A stretch of DNA of 44,502 nucleotides from DASQQQ01 sp036390995. GTDB taxonomy: Bacteria; Actinomycetota; UBA4738; HRBIN12. Below, one piece after another: positions 32,658 through 41,018 of this stretch. How positions within the stretch are numbered: position 1 is the first letter of the stretch; the number at the start of each line of letters is the position of its first letter. The notes under the pieces were generated by a model that was not told the origin of the DNA, did not search any database, and saw only the letters and a list, made by a program, of their open reading frames with translations. A program made the translations under genes and the position numbers. The DNA is taken from assembly GCA_036390995.1 (NCBI GenBank), contig DASWAT010000121.1, forward strand, positions 1 to 44,502, written 5' to 3'.

Positions 32658-33082
32658 CTGTGGCTCGCCCCCTGCGCGGAGGCCCAGCCGGGCGGGACGT
32701 ACCGGTCCCTCCCCGTGAGGAGGTTCTCCCACGACGCGGTTCCCTGCAGTCGCCAGTCGACCGGACGCTGGACGTGCGTCATGTGGTCGCGCCAGACGGG
32801 AAGGACCCGGGACCCCTTCCAGGCCTGCACCCACACGCACGGGTGGTCGGGCACGACCTCGCAGTTCCCGTTCTGCAGCACCCCTCCGCACGGGCCGTTC
32901 CGCAGGTTCTTGGGGCACCGCATCGGGCAGGACAGACCCGTGGAGTGAAGGATGCACTGCCCGCACATCCGGCAATCCCAGATCGCCTCCTTCGAGCGCT
33001 TCTCCACCAGGAGGATGGCCTTCCGCACGCCCCGGGGCTCCGGAGCCGTCTGCGGCGGGCGGCGATCCAGCCTCATCCTCAT
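32654..33082 (-). CDS. MetV-like cysteine-rich protein (MTHFR C-terminal domain family)
   Basis: Predicted 142 residues. Eight cysteines (C37, C40, C43, C52, C56, C65, C74, C82) lie in the pattern CRMCGQC, CPMRCPK, RNGPCGG, NCEV, CVW. This is the MTHFR_C domain, found in MetV, the iron-sulfur/zinc partner of acetogen MetF. It starts 5 nt after the stop of the first DmdA-like gene and overlaps the metF start. A role in electron transfer to or from MetF is inferred. ATG 33076 is an alternative start. Confidence 0.85.
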   Translation of the reverse strand: MRMRLDRRPPQTAPEPRGVRKAILLVEKRSKEAIWDCRMCGQCILHSTGLSCPMRCPKNLRNGPCGGVLQNGNCEVVPDHPCVWVQAWKGSRVLPVWRDHMTHVQRPVDWRLQGTASWENLLTGRDRYVPPGWASAQGASHR

Positions 33083-33087
33083 GTGCG

Positions 33088-34263
33088 CTACCTGAGCGGC
33101 TTGGCCGGCTCCTCTTTCCGGGGATCGATGAAGGGGATGCCGGCGGTGGCGCCGATGAGGTGGCCGTTCTCGGACTCCACGTCCAAGCGTGTGCCCGGCT
33201 CGGACAGCTCGATCGGCACCCACACGTACCCGACGTTCTTCCGCAGGCGGGGCGACCAGACGGCGTCGGTGACCTTGCCCACCTCCTTGCCGTCCCTGTG
33301 GACGGGCCAGAACCACGTGAGCTCGGCACGGAGCTCGTCGCCCTCGAACTCGATCCCGACCAGCTTGCGGCGCACGCCTTCGGCCTTCAGCGACTCGAGC
33401 GCCGCCTTGCCGATGTAGTCCTGCGACTGGTCCTCCACGAGGCGCTCCAGACCCATCACGTGCAGCGGCGTGTCGGCCAGCGTCATGTCCGAGCCGTAGT
33501 TCATGATCCCGGCCTCGATCCGGCGTGCCTCGACCGGCGCCACCGCGCGGATGCCGAACTCCTCCCCGGCCTCGAAGACGGCGTTCCACAGGTCGTCGCC
33601 CCGCGATGGGTCGAGCAGGTTGATCTCGAACCCTTGGACGGCGGTCCACCCCGTCCGGCTGATGAGGACCGGGATGTCCTTGATGTCGAAGAAGTCGCAC
33701 CAGTAGTACTTGAGGTCGTAGATCGCGGCGCCGACGAGCTTCTCGAGCGTCTTCGCCGCCTTCGCGCCCTGCACCTGCATGGGATACGCGTCCGGGTAGC
33801 TGACGTCGACGTCCAGCCCCGACTGCGACGCCACGCCGAGCGCGTACAGGCCGGCGTCCGAGTCGGCCAGCTGCATCCACCACCGGTGCTCGGCCACGTG
33901 CAGGAGCACCGGGTCGTTCACGATGCCGCCGTCGGGAGCCGTCACGATCATGTACTTGCCCTGCTTCACCGCGCATCTCGTGAGGTCACGGCACGTGAGC
34001 GTATCGACCAGACGGTCGGAGTCCGGCCCGGAGATCTCGACCGTTCGCTCGACGGCCACGTCCCACACCGTGACGGCGGAGAGCAGCGCCTGGTACTCGA
34101 CCTCGGGGTCGTCGTAGTACGCGGGCAGCAGCATGTGGTTGTAGACGTCGTAGGCGGTGCAACCGGCGCGGCGGGTCGCGTCGAAGAACGGCGACCTCCG
34201 GTACCACGGGCCGAAGTAGATCGTGGCGCTCTGCTCCAGCATCTCCCGTCGCTCGTTCACCAT
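33088..34263 (-). CDS. DmdA/GcvT-like tetrahydrofolate-dependent methyltransferase (copy 1)
   Basis: Predicted 391 residues, aminomethyltransferase (GcvT) fold. It resembles the DMSP demethylase DmdA more than housekeeping GcvT: YNHMLLPAYY, WDVAVERTVEISG, LTCRDL, IVNDPVLL and the WWMQLADSDAGLYALG segment all have close DmdA counterparts. It should move a methyl group from a substrate to tetrahydrofolate. The substrate (DMSP, a betaine or another compound) is not decided. It is preceded by a leader with two hairpins and followed directly by the metV-like and metF genes. Confidence 0.85.
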   Translation of the reverse strand: MVNERREMLEQSATIYFGPWYRRSPFFDATRRAGCTAYDVYNHMLLPAYYDDPEVEYQALLSAVTVWDVAVERTVEISGPDSDRLVDTLTCRDLTRCAVKQGKYMIVTAPDGGIVNDPVLLHVAEHRWWMQLADSDAGLYALGVASQSGLDVDVSYPDAYPMQVQGAKAAKTLEKLVGAAIYDLKYYWCDFFDIKDIPVLISRTGWTAVQGFEINLLDPSRGDDLWNAVFEAGEEFGIRAVAPVEARRIEAGIMNYGSDMTLADTPLHVMGLERLVEDQSQDYIGKAALESLKAEGVRRKLVGIEFEGDELRAELTWFWPVHRDGKEVGKVTDAVWSPRLRKNVGYVWVPIELSEPGTRLDVESENGHLIGATAGIPFIDPRKEEPAKPLR

Positions 34264-34303
34264 GTGCGCGTCGTCCTTTCAGATCCAGCCGGACCGGCTC
34301 AAC

Positions 34304-34334
34304 CGGGATTCGACTGAATCTTCGTTCAATCCCG
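34304..34334. promoter_or_regulatory. Stem-loop in the leader of DmdA-like copy 1
   Basis: CGGGATT (34304-34310) pairs with AATCCCG (34328-34334). An inner TGAA/TTCA pairing and outer GACCGG/CCGGGTC flanks (about 34292-34342) extend it. It lies 41 nt before the start of the gene at 34263 and could be a regulatory leader. Confidence 0.4.
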
Positions 34335-34376
34335 TCCGGGTCTGCAAGTGGCCGAAAGGAGCCCCACGCGTCGCGG

Positions 34377-34396
34377 GCTTGAACGGTTCTTCAAGC
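34377..34396. terminator. Hairpin between the two DmdA-like genes
   Basis: GCTTGAA (34377-34383) pairs perfectly with TTCAAGC (34390-34396) across a 6-nt loop, 36 nt after the stop of copy 2 on the minus strand. No T run follows, so it may be a weak or Rho-assisted terminator or an mRNA-processing site. Confidence 0.35.
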
Positions 34397-34431
34397 ATGC
34401 CCCCAGGGCCGCTCCGCTCTGGCCCCTTCCG

Positions 34432-35586
34432 CTACGAGACCGGGATCTGCTTGCCGGGGTCCACGAACGGCATCTCCACCACCGTGGCCGTGCGGGTCCC
34501 CCACTCCGTGTGGACCTGTACCCTGACGCCCGCGGCCGAGCGCTCCGCGGGAAGCCACGCGTACCCGATGTTCGTGCCCAGACGGGGCGAGTAGATCGCC
34601 GACGTGACCTTGCCGATGGTCGCGCCGCCGTCGATCACGGGCCACTTCACGTTGTTCAGCCCGGGGAACGGTTCGCCGTCGAGCTCCACGCCGTTGATCT
34701 TGCGGGCGACGCCCTGCTCCTTGATCCTGCGATACGCCGCGATCGAGATCGACCGCTCGTCCGTGAGGGCATCCAGGTCGACGAGCCGCTCCAGGCCCAT
34801 CTCGAACGCGTTGTTCTCATAGGTCATGTCGGCGCCCCAGTTGAAGATCGCGCCCTCGATGCGGCGGATGTCGCTGGGGCCGGTGGGCTTGATCCCGAAC
34901 TCGCGTCCGGCCTCCATGATGGCCTCGTAGACCTCGGTGCCCCTCGACGTATCGGTCAGGTACACCTCGTATCCGACCTCCGAGGTCCACCCGGTCCGCG
35001 TGACGATCACGGGCGCGCCGGCGATCTTCGCCTCGGTCCAGAAGTAGTACCTGAGGTCCTGGATCTCGGGACCGACGAGCTTGCTCATCAGTTGCCTGGA
35101 CCTCGGGCCCTGGATCTGGAGCGGAGCGACGTCGGCCTCCTGGATGGTCACGTCCAGATCCGGGTAGGCGTTCCTCAGGCCGCGGGCGAAGAGCAGGGCG
35201 TCGCTGGAGGCGAGGGCGAACCAGAACGTGTCGTCGTCCATGCGAGTGAGCACCGGGTCGTTCACGATCCCGCCGTCCGCATCGCAGATCAGCACGTACT
35301 TCCCCTGTCCGACCGCACACTTCGAAAGATCCCGGGGCGTCAACAGCTGCGCGAACCTGAACCCGTCGGGTCCGCTGATCTCCAAGCACCGTTCGACGGC
35401 GACGTCCCAGAGCGTCACGTCGGAGAGCAGCGCGTCGAACTCGGCCTCGAACGAGTCGAAGCGGATCGGGAAGTACATGTGGTTGTAGACGGTGAAGCCT
35501 TTCGGGCCGTACCGCTGCGTGGCTTCGTAGTAAGGGGTGCGGCGGTTCCGGGCGCCTCGCTGTACCTGGCTCATGTCGAACGCCAT
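34432..35586 (-). CDS. DmdA/GcvT-like tetrahydrofolate-dependent methyltransferase (copy 2)
   Basis: Predicted 384 residues, paralogous to the protein at 33088-34263. It has YNHMYFPIRF, WDVAVERCLEISG, LTPRDLSKCAVGQGKY and GGIVNDPVL. Residues that differ from copy 1 near the active pocket, such as FWFALASSDALLF instead of WWMQLADSDAGLY, suggest a different substrate or a hetero-oligomer. GAGGAGG lies 9 nt before the chosen ATG; ATG 35574 is an alternative. It probably starts the operon that continues into copy 1, metV-like and metF. Confidence 0.84.
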   Translation of the reverse strand: MAFDMSQVQRGARNRRTPYYEATQRYGPKGFTVYNHMYFPIRFDSFEAEFDALLSDVTLWDVAVERCLEISGPDGFRFAQLLTPRDLSKCAVGQGKYVLICDADGGIVNDPVLTRMDDDTFWFALASSDALLFARGLRNAYPDLDVTIQEADVAPLQIQGPRSRQLMSKLVGPEIQDLRYYFWTEAKIAGAPVIVTRTGWTSEVGYEVYLTDTSRGTEVYEAIMEAGREFGIKPTGPSDIRRIEGAIFNWGADMTYENNAFEMGLERLVDLDALTDERSISIAAYRRIKEQGVARKINGVELDGEPFPGLNNVKWPVIDGGATIGKVTSAIYSPRLGTNIGYAWLPAERSAAGVRVQVHTEWGTRTATVVEMPFVDPGKQIPVS

Positions 35587-35698
35587 CCGGATGGACCTCC
35601 TCGCGTCGTGCCGGGCGGCGGGCATGCAGGATCCGCCGGCTCCTCACGGTGTCGGACGTATCGTGCGCGGAGCCCCACGAGGCTGACAAGGACCGGCC

Positions 35699-35713
35699 CT
35701 GACTTGAGGTCAG
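35699..35713. promoter_or_regulatory. 15-bp palindrome upstream of the methyltransferase operon
   Basis: CTGAC-TTGAG-GTCAG is a perfect inverted repeat between the amidohydrolase stop and the DmdA-like copy 2 start. Its size and spacing suit an operator for a dimeric repressor, or a small terminator hairpin for the amidohydrolase gene. No T run follows. Confidence 0.35.
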
Positions 35714-35735
35714 ACGCGGTCGGCGTGAGGCGCGG

Positions 35736-37418
35736 CTACGCGGGGTTCTCGGCCCCGAAGACGCGCTCCCCCTCCACCAGGGTGAGCTGCACCGTGGCGG
35801 CGTGGAGCTCGTCGACCGGATGGGCGAACAGGTCGCGGTCCAGCACGACCAGGTCGGCGAGCTTGCCCACCTCGATCGAACCGGTGACGTCGTCCAGATG
35901 GTTCACGTAGGCCGAGCCCATCGTGAACGCCGCGATCGCCGTGGGCAGGTCGATCCGCTCGTCCGGGTAGAACGGCTCGAGCATCTCTCCGACCGGCTCG
36001 CCGTACTCGTAACCCGGAAAGCCCGCACGATTCACGGCGACGTGCATCTCCCACAGCGGGTTCGGGCTGCTCACCGACCAGTCGCTCCCCATGGCCAGGA
36101 CCGCCCCTGCGCGCACGAGGCTGGCGAACGGATACTGCCATGCGGACCGTTCGGGGCCGAGGAACGGGACCGTGAGATGGATCATCTGCCCCTCGTTCAT
36201 CGCCCACAGCGGCTGGGCGTTCGCCACGACGTTCAGCTCGCGGAACCGGGGGACGTCGTCGGGATGCACCACTTGGATGTGCGCCAGATGGTGCCGCAGG
36301 TCGTTCGGTCCGTTCGTCCCTCGAGCGGCCTCGATCGCGTCGAGGGCCTCACGGACCGCGCGTTCGGCGAGCGCATGGAAGTGGACCTGGAAGCCCTCGG
36401 CGTCCAGGCGGGTCACGTAGCGCTTCAGCGCCTCGGGGTCGACGAACGAGATGCCCCGGTTCGCCGTCGGTCTGCCATCCGGGTCCAGGTATGGATCGAG
36501 GACGGCCGCGGAGAAGTTCTCGACGACTCCGTCCTGCATGATCTTGACCGAGGTGGCCCGGAACCGGCCCACGTTGCCGCGAGCCCGGCGATCGACGAGC
36601 TCGTCGATCTGCTCCTCGCCGCGATGCCGGTCCCACCACAACGCGCCCACGACCCGAGCGGTGAGCTCGTCGCGACCGGCGCAGGCCAGGTACGCGTCAT
36701 AGGTGTCGTACGACCCGCCGACGATGGCGTCCTGCCAGGCGGTGATGCCCAGGGAGTGCAGGTACGCCTGCGACACGCGCAGTCCTTCCTCCCAGTCCTC
36801 CTGGGTGGTGGGAGGGATCAACTTCTCCACCAGCGTCATCGCTCCCTCGTGCAGCGTGCCCGATGGCGCGCCCCGCCGGTCGCGCTCGATCCGCCCGTCG
36901 ACCGGGTCGGGCGTCTCGGCCGTGACCCCGGCGAGCTCGAGCGCCTTCGAGTTCACCCACGCGCTGTGTCCGTCGCGGTTGGGCAGGAACGCCGGTCGAT
37001 CCGGTACGAGCCGGTCGAGGACGTCCGCGGTGGGAGTCCCACCCGGGAAGATGTCCATCGACCAGCCCCCGCCGAGGATCCAGTCGGCCTCGGGATGCGT
37101 CTTCGCGTACACGGCGACGACCCGCTCGTAGTCGGCGAGGGAGTACGCGTCCGACAGGTGGCACCGGAGCATCTCCAGTCCTCCGGCCGGGGGGTGAGCG
37201 TGGGCGTCCTGGAAACCGGGCAGCAGCATCCGGCCGCGAAGATCCACGACTTCGGTCCGTGACCCGATCAGCTCTCGTACGGTGTCGTCGGTTCCCACCG
37301 CAACGATGCGCCCACCTCGAACCGCAACGGCCCGGGCCCACCGGCGCGCCGCGTCCACCGTGTACACCGCGCCGTTCACGAACACCAGATCTGCGGGCGT
37401 GCCTTCGGTCGGGTCCAC
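35736..37418 (-). CDS. YtcJ-like metal-dependent amidohydrolase (second copy)
   Basis: Predicted 560 residues, amidohydrolase superfamily. Metal and active-site motifs: FQDAHAHPPAG, KIMQDGV (possible carboxylated Lys), HFHALAERAV, HHLAHIQVV and GSDWSVSSPNPL. The substrate is unknown. The GTG start is supported by GGAGGGAG 7 nt upstream. It is immediately upstream of, and on the same strand as, the DmdA-like methyltransferases, so it might release or prepare their methylated substrate; that is inference from position only. Confidence 0.87.
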   Translation of the reverse strand: MDPTEGTPADLVFVNGAVYTVDAARRWARAVAVRGGRIVAVGTDDTVRELIGSRTEVVDLRGRMLLPGFQDAHAHPPAGGLEMLRCHLSDAYSLADYERVVAVYAKTHPEADWILGGGWSMDIFPGGTPTADVLDRLVPDRPAFLPNRDGHSAWVNSKALELAGVTAETPDPVDGRIERDRRGAPSGTLHEGAMTLVEKLIPPTTQEDWEEGLRVSQAYLHSLGITAWQDAIVGGSYDTYDAYLACAGRDELTARVVGALWWDRHRGEEQIDELVDRRARGNVGRFRATSVKIMQDGVVENFSAAVLDPYLDPDGRPTANRGISFVDPEALKRYVTRLDAEGFQVHFHALAERAVREALDAIEAARGTNGPNDLRHHLAHIQVVHPDDVPRFRELNVVANAQPLWAMNEGQMIHLTVPFLGPERSAWQYPFASLVRAGAVLAMGSDWSVSSPNPLWEMHVAVNRAGFPGYEYGEPVGEMLEPFYPDERIDLPTAIAAFTMGSAYVNHLDDVTGSIEVGKLADLVVLDRDLFAHPVDELHAATVQLTLVEGERVFGAENPA

Positions 37419-37479
37419 GGGTGCTCCCTCCGGCTCGGTTGCGGGCGGTCCAGCCGAGCATACCCGAGCCGCCCGATGG

Positions 37480-39075
37480 TCAGGCCAAGGCCACCAGGTC
37501 CAGGAGCTCGTCGTCCCAGACGTCGAGGGTTCCGTCCGGCATCGTCAACACACGTTGCGGGGCAAGGGCTCGTACGAACTCGACATCGTGGCTGACGAGC
37601 ACCATGGTTCCGGGCCACCCCGCGAGGGCGGTGGCGACGGCCGTCCGTGACGGCGGGTCGAGGTTGTTCGTCGGCTCGTCGAGGAGCACGAGGTTCCGCC
37701 GGCCGGCCACGAGCTGCGCGAGCGCGAGCTTGGTCTTCTCTCCGCCCGAGAGCGTGCCGGCGTCCTGGAAGGCCACTGCTCCCGTCAGGCCGAACATCCC
37801 GAGCAGGGCACGGAGGTCTTGGTCGGGTCCGGGCGACGCCTCGCGCACATGGGAGAGGACGTCCACGCCGTCGCGGAGCCCCTCGTGCTCCTGGGCGTAG
37901 TAGCCGAGCGACACCCCAGCTCCCAGACGCACCCCGCCGGCGTCCGTCTCCGACACCCCGGCCAGGATCCGAAGGAGGGACGTCTTGCCGGCGCCGTTCA
38001 GTCCCATGATGAGCAGACGCTCCCCCCGCGACAGGACGAACCCGACGTCGCGGAACACGGCCGGGCCCCCGTACGACTTCGCGAGGTCGCGCGCCTCCAG
38101 CACGACCCGGCCGCAGTGCGGCGGATCCGGGAACCGGTACCGAACCCTCCGCTCGCGCTTCGGCGCGTCGACCGCGTGGGCCTTCAGCCGTTCGACCCGC
38201 GTGTCGAGGGTCTTCGCCTTGCGGGCCCGTTTCTCGGTCTGGCCGCGCATCGAGTCGGCGAGCGACTTCAGGCGTTGGATCTCGGCCTGCTGCCGCCCGG
38301 CGAGCGCGGCCAGGCGTTCCTCGTCCCGGCGTCGCGCCTCACGGTACTCGGAGTACGTCCCGCGGTAGGAGAACACCCCGTTCCGGTCCAGGTGCAGGAT
38401 GCGCGTGATCGACGAGTCCAGGAGCGCGAGGTCGTGGCTCACGACCATCAACCCCCCCTTGAACGATCCGAGGAAGCGCATCAGCCACACCTTCGCGTCG
38501 CTGTCGAGGTGGTTCGTTGGCTCGTCGAGCAGCAGCAGCTCGGACCCGCCGAACAGGATCCGCGCGAGCTCCAGACGCCGCCGCTCGCCACCCGACAGGG
38601 CCCGCACCGGCAGTTCGAGGCGATCCTGGGCCAGCCCCAGGCCGGCGGCGATGCGACGCGCCTCCGCCTCACCCGAGTACCCTCCGGCCGCCCGATACCG
38701 CTCCTCCAGCCGCGCGAACCGGGCCACGTTCTGTGCCGTGGGCCGTTCCTCGAGCGAGAGCCGGACCTTCTCCAGTCGCGTCGACATCGCCTCCAGGTCC
38801 CTCGCCTGCAGGACGTGAGAAAGGGAGGTGCGTTCGTCGTCGTCACGGTGCTGGCGTGGATCCTGCCGCAGGTAGCCGAGGGCTCCCCGGTGGGTGACGG
38901 TGCCGCGAACCGGCGGCGCCTCCCCGGCCAGCACGGCCAGCAGCGAGGTCTTGCCCGCCCCGTTGCGACCAACGACGCCGACCTTGTCCCCGGCGCGGAG
39001 GCCGAGCGAGAGACCCTCGAGGATGGTGCGCCCGGCCACTTCGACCGCCAGATCGCGGACCTGCAGCACACTCAT
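37480..39075 (-). CDS. ABC-F family ATP-binding protein
   Basis: Predicted 531 residues with two ATP-binding cassettes and no membrane helices. First cassette: Walker A GRNGAGKTS, signature LSGGERRRL, Walker B LLLLDEPTNHLD. A charged inter-domain linker (about 240-310) follows. Second cassette: GLNGAGKTS, LSGGEKTKL, LVLLDEPTNNLD. ABC-F proteins act on the ribosome as translation factors or antibiotic-resistance proteins; which applies is unclear. GGAG lies 7 nt upstream of the ATG. The leader contains two short open frames, one ending over the start codon. Confidence 0.92.
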   Translation of the reverse strand: MSVLQVRDLAVEVAGRTILEGLSLGLRAGDKVGVVGRNGAGKTSLLAVLAGEAPPVRGTVTHRGALGYLRQDPRQHRDDDERTSLSHVLQARDLEAMSTRLEKVRLSLEERPTAQNVARFARLEERYRAAGGYSGEAEARRIAAGLGLAQDRLELPVRALSGGERRRLELARILFGGSELLLLDEPTNHLDSDAKVWLMRFLGSFKGGLMVVSHDLALLDSSITRILHLDRNGVFSYRGTYSEYREARRRDEERLAALAGRQQAEIQRLKSLADSMRGQTEKRARKAKTLDTRVERLKAHAVDAPKRERRVRYRFPDPPHCGRVVLEARDLAKSYGGPAVFRDVGFVLSRGERLLIMGLNGAGKTSLLRILAGVSETDAGGVRLGAGVSLGYYAQEHEGLRDGVDVLSHVREASPGPDQDLRALLGMFGLTGAVAFQDAGTLSGGEKTKLALAQLVAGRRNLVLLDEPTNNLDPPSRTAVATALAGWPGTMVLVSHDVEFVRALAPQRVLTMPDGTLDVWDDELLDLVALA

Positions 39076-39122
39076 CGTTCGGCTCCGAGGGAGCGGGATG
39101 CGGGTTCGGGATCGGTGGGCAT
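39072..39122 (-). other. Possible 16-codon leader peptide of the ABC-F gene
   Basis: ATG at 39122 with GGAGG 10 nt upstream opens a frame encoding MPTDPEPASRSLGAER and ends with TGA overlapping the ABC-F ATG (ATGA). A second mini-frame (MRPLVA, 39165-39145) precedes it. ABC-F resistance genes are often controlled by such leaders; this is inference from position and ribosome binding site. Confidence 0.35.
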
Positions 39123-39393
39123 GAGACGGGGACCTCCGGTGGGCTTACGCGACAAGGGGACGCATGAAGCGCCCCGCGTTGGCGGACGAGGTCTGCCTAT
39201 CTCACGACACCGGGAAGTCTAGCAGCGGGCCACCCAGAGCAGCGCCTTCACCGCGAGTCCGATCCCGAGCAACGCCGCGATGAAGCAAACGGGCTTCCCC
39301 CATCGGGTTGCGCCGGCTGGTTGAAGCACGGCGGATGCGGTGCCAGGATGCATCCGTGCCGGCGCTCGACCCGAACCTGGAGGCGGTATCCGC
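39076..39393. other. Intergenic region between the ABC-F gene and the + strand pair
   Basis: These 318 bases hold the ABC-F leader with the two mini-frames and, at 39219-39329 on the minus strand, a possible 36-residue peptide with one hydrophobic helix. I see no RNA gene or strong promoter. Confidence 0.4.
39219..39329 (-). CDS. Possible small membrane peptide (36 residues)
   Basis: A GTG-initiated frame encodes a 36-residue peptide with a hydrophobic helix (CFIAALLGIGLAVKALLWVA) ending in RC. There is no Shine-Dalgarno and only a weak promoter context. It is listed because the hydrophobic pattern is unlike the Arg/Pro-rich shadows common in this GC-rich DNA. It may be chance. Confidence 0.25.
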   Translation of the reverse strand: MLQPAGATRWGKPVCFIAALLGIGLAVKALLWVARC

Positions 39394-39792
39394 GTGAACT
39401 ACTGGCGAAGCCGACGTGGACTCCTGCGATCCGAGGACTCCGGGCCGTCCGCCCGCCTCCAGGTCTTCCAGGACGGAGCGTGGATCCCGACGCCGTGGAC
39501 CCTGAGCGACGTCTCGGACGAGACGTTGGAGCCCGCCTCACCCCCGGAGGGTGAGACGCCGACCTCCCCTGCGGGTGGACTCGTCGGGGGAAGCCCGGGC
39601 GGTCCCCGGTACTGGAAGGTCGGCGCCGACGTCATGCGCACCCTGAGCGAGGGCGCCTTCGCCGCCGTGGACCGGTGGGACGGCAGCGGCTGGGTGCGAA
39701 CGGCCTCGATCGCCAGCGATCTGCTGGATCAGGACGCCGAGACGATCTCTCCGGCGGCCGCGGCCGACCTGGGTGCACGACCGGATCTGTGA
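39394..39792 (+). CDS. Protein of unknown function, coupled to a flavoprotein gene
   Basis: Predicted 132 residues. Trp-rich motifs repeat loosely (QVFQDGAWIPTPW, VDRWDGSGWVRT), separated by a Pro/Gly/Ser-rich linker; no family was recognised. The GTG start has GGAGGCGG about 10 nt upstream. Its TGA overlaps the GTG of the following monooxygenase gene (GTGA), so the pair is co-translated. Confidence 0.7.
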   Translation: MNYWRSRRGLLRSEDSGPSARLQVFQDGAWIPTPWTLSDVSDETLEPASPPEGETPTSPAGGLVGGSPGGPRYWKVGADVMRTLSEGAFAAVDRWDGSGWVRTASIASDLLDQDAETISPAAAADLGARPDL

Positions 39793-41018
39793 ACGTCGTC
39801 GTCATCGGTGGCGGGCAGGCCGGACTCGCCACGAGCTACGAGCTCACCCGAGCAGGTATCGAGCACGTCGTCCTGGAGCGAGAACGGATCGGTCAGTCGT
39901 GGCGCAACCGATGGGACAGCTTCTGTCTGGTGACGCCGAACTGGACGGTGATGCTTCCCGGCGGGGCGTACAAGGGTGACGATCCCGACGGCTACCTTGC
40001 CCGCGATCGGATCGTGACCTACCTGGAAGACTACGCGGCAAGGTTCCGCGCCCCCGTGCGCCAAGGGATCGACGTCACGTCCTTGGAGACGGCGACGGAC
40101 GGGAGCTTCCTCCTTCGGACGTCCGCGGGCGACATGCGGGGAGCGTCGGTCGTGGTCGCAACGGGCGCGTACCAGCGCCCCTACCGCCCCGCCGGTGCCT
40201 CGACGCTGCCCGCGGATCTCCCCCAGCTGGACGCCGAGGGCTACCGGAACCCGGCCGCGCTCCCCGCAGGACGGGTGCTGGTGATCGGGAGCGGGCAGAC
40301 CGGTTGCCAGCTCGCCGAGGAGCTGCATGAGGCGGGTCGCGAGGTCTTCCTCTCGTGCGGCCGCGCGCCGTGGGTCCCGCGCCGTGTCGGCGACCGCGAC
40401 ATCGTCTGGTGGTTGATCGAGTCAGGGTTCTTCGATCAGCCGCCCGGCGCGCTTCCTGTCGCCGCGGCCCGCCTCGCCGCCAACCCGCTGGCAACCGGAC
40501 ACAGGGGAGGCTACGACCTGCACCTCCGGACCCTCCAGAAGACAGGCGTGACCCTCCTCGGGCACTTCCTCGGCGCCGACGGTCGCCGCGCCCGGTTCGC
40601 CCCCGACCTCGACGAGAGCGTCGCGTGGGGAGACGACCGCTACCGGGAGCTGATGGACCTGATCCGCAAGCTGGTGGACGAACGGGGTCTGCCGATGCCG
40701 GACATCCCCGAGCCCGAGCCGTTCGACGGGCGCGCCCCGGAGGAACTCGACCTCTCGGGCTTCGGCGCCGTCGTGTTCACCGGCGGGTTCCGCCCCGACT
40801 ACGGCAGCTGGGTGCACGTGCCGGGCGCGTTCGACGAGCTCGGCTTCCCCAATCACCTCGACGGTGCGAGCACGGTGGCCCCGGGCCTGTACTTCGTCGG
40901 TGTTCACTTCCTCCGGACGCGGAAGTCCTCGCTGCTCTGCGGCGTGGGGGAGGATGCCGCGATCGTCGCGAGCCAGATCGCCTCGCGGGCTGACCGCCCG
41001 AACCGGTCCCGTGGGTGA
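39789..41018 (+). CDS. FAD-dependent monooxygenase/oxidoreductase
   Basis: Predicted 409 residues. The FAD Rossmann motif IGGGQAGLATSYEL is at the very N-terminus, and a second dinucleotide site IGSGQTGCQLAEEL (about 160-175) should bind NADPH. It has the WRNRWDSFCLVTPNW and GDDPDGYLARD segments typical of CzcO-like flavin monooxygenases. The substrate is unknown. It is translationally coupled to the 132-residue protein upstream. Confidence 0.88.
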   Translation: MNVVVIGGGQAGLATSYELTRAGIEHVVLERERIGQSWRNRWDSFCLVTPNWTVMLPGGAYKGDDPDGYLARDRIVTYLEDYAARFRAPVRQGIDVTSLETATDGSFLLRTSAGDMRGASVVVATGAYQRPYRPAGASTLPADLPQLDAEGYRNPAALPAGRVLVIGSGQTGCQLAEELHEAGREVFLSCGRAPWVPRRVGDRDIVWWLIESGFFDQPPGALPVAAARLAANPLATGHRGGYDLHLRTLQKTGVTLLGHFLGADGRRARFAPDLDESVAWGDDRYRELMDLIRKLVDERGLPMPDIPEPEPFDGRAPEELDLSGFGAVVFTGGFRPDYGSWVHVPGAFDELGFPNHLDGASTVAPGLYFVGVHFLRTRKSSLLCGVGEDAAIVASQIASRADRPNRSRG

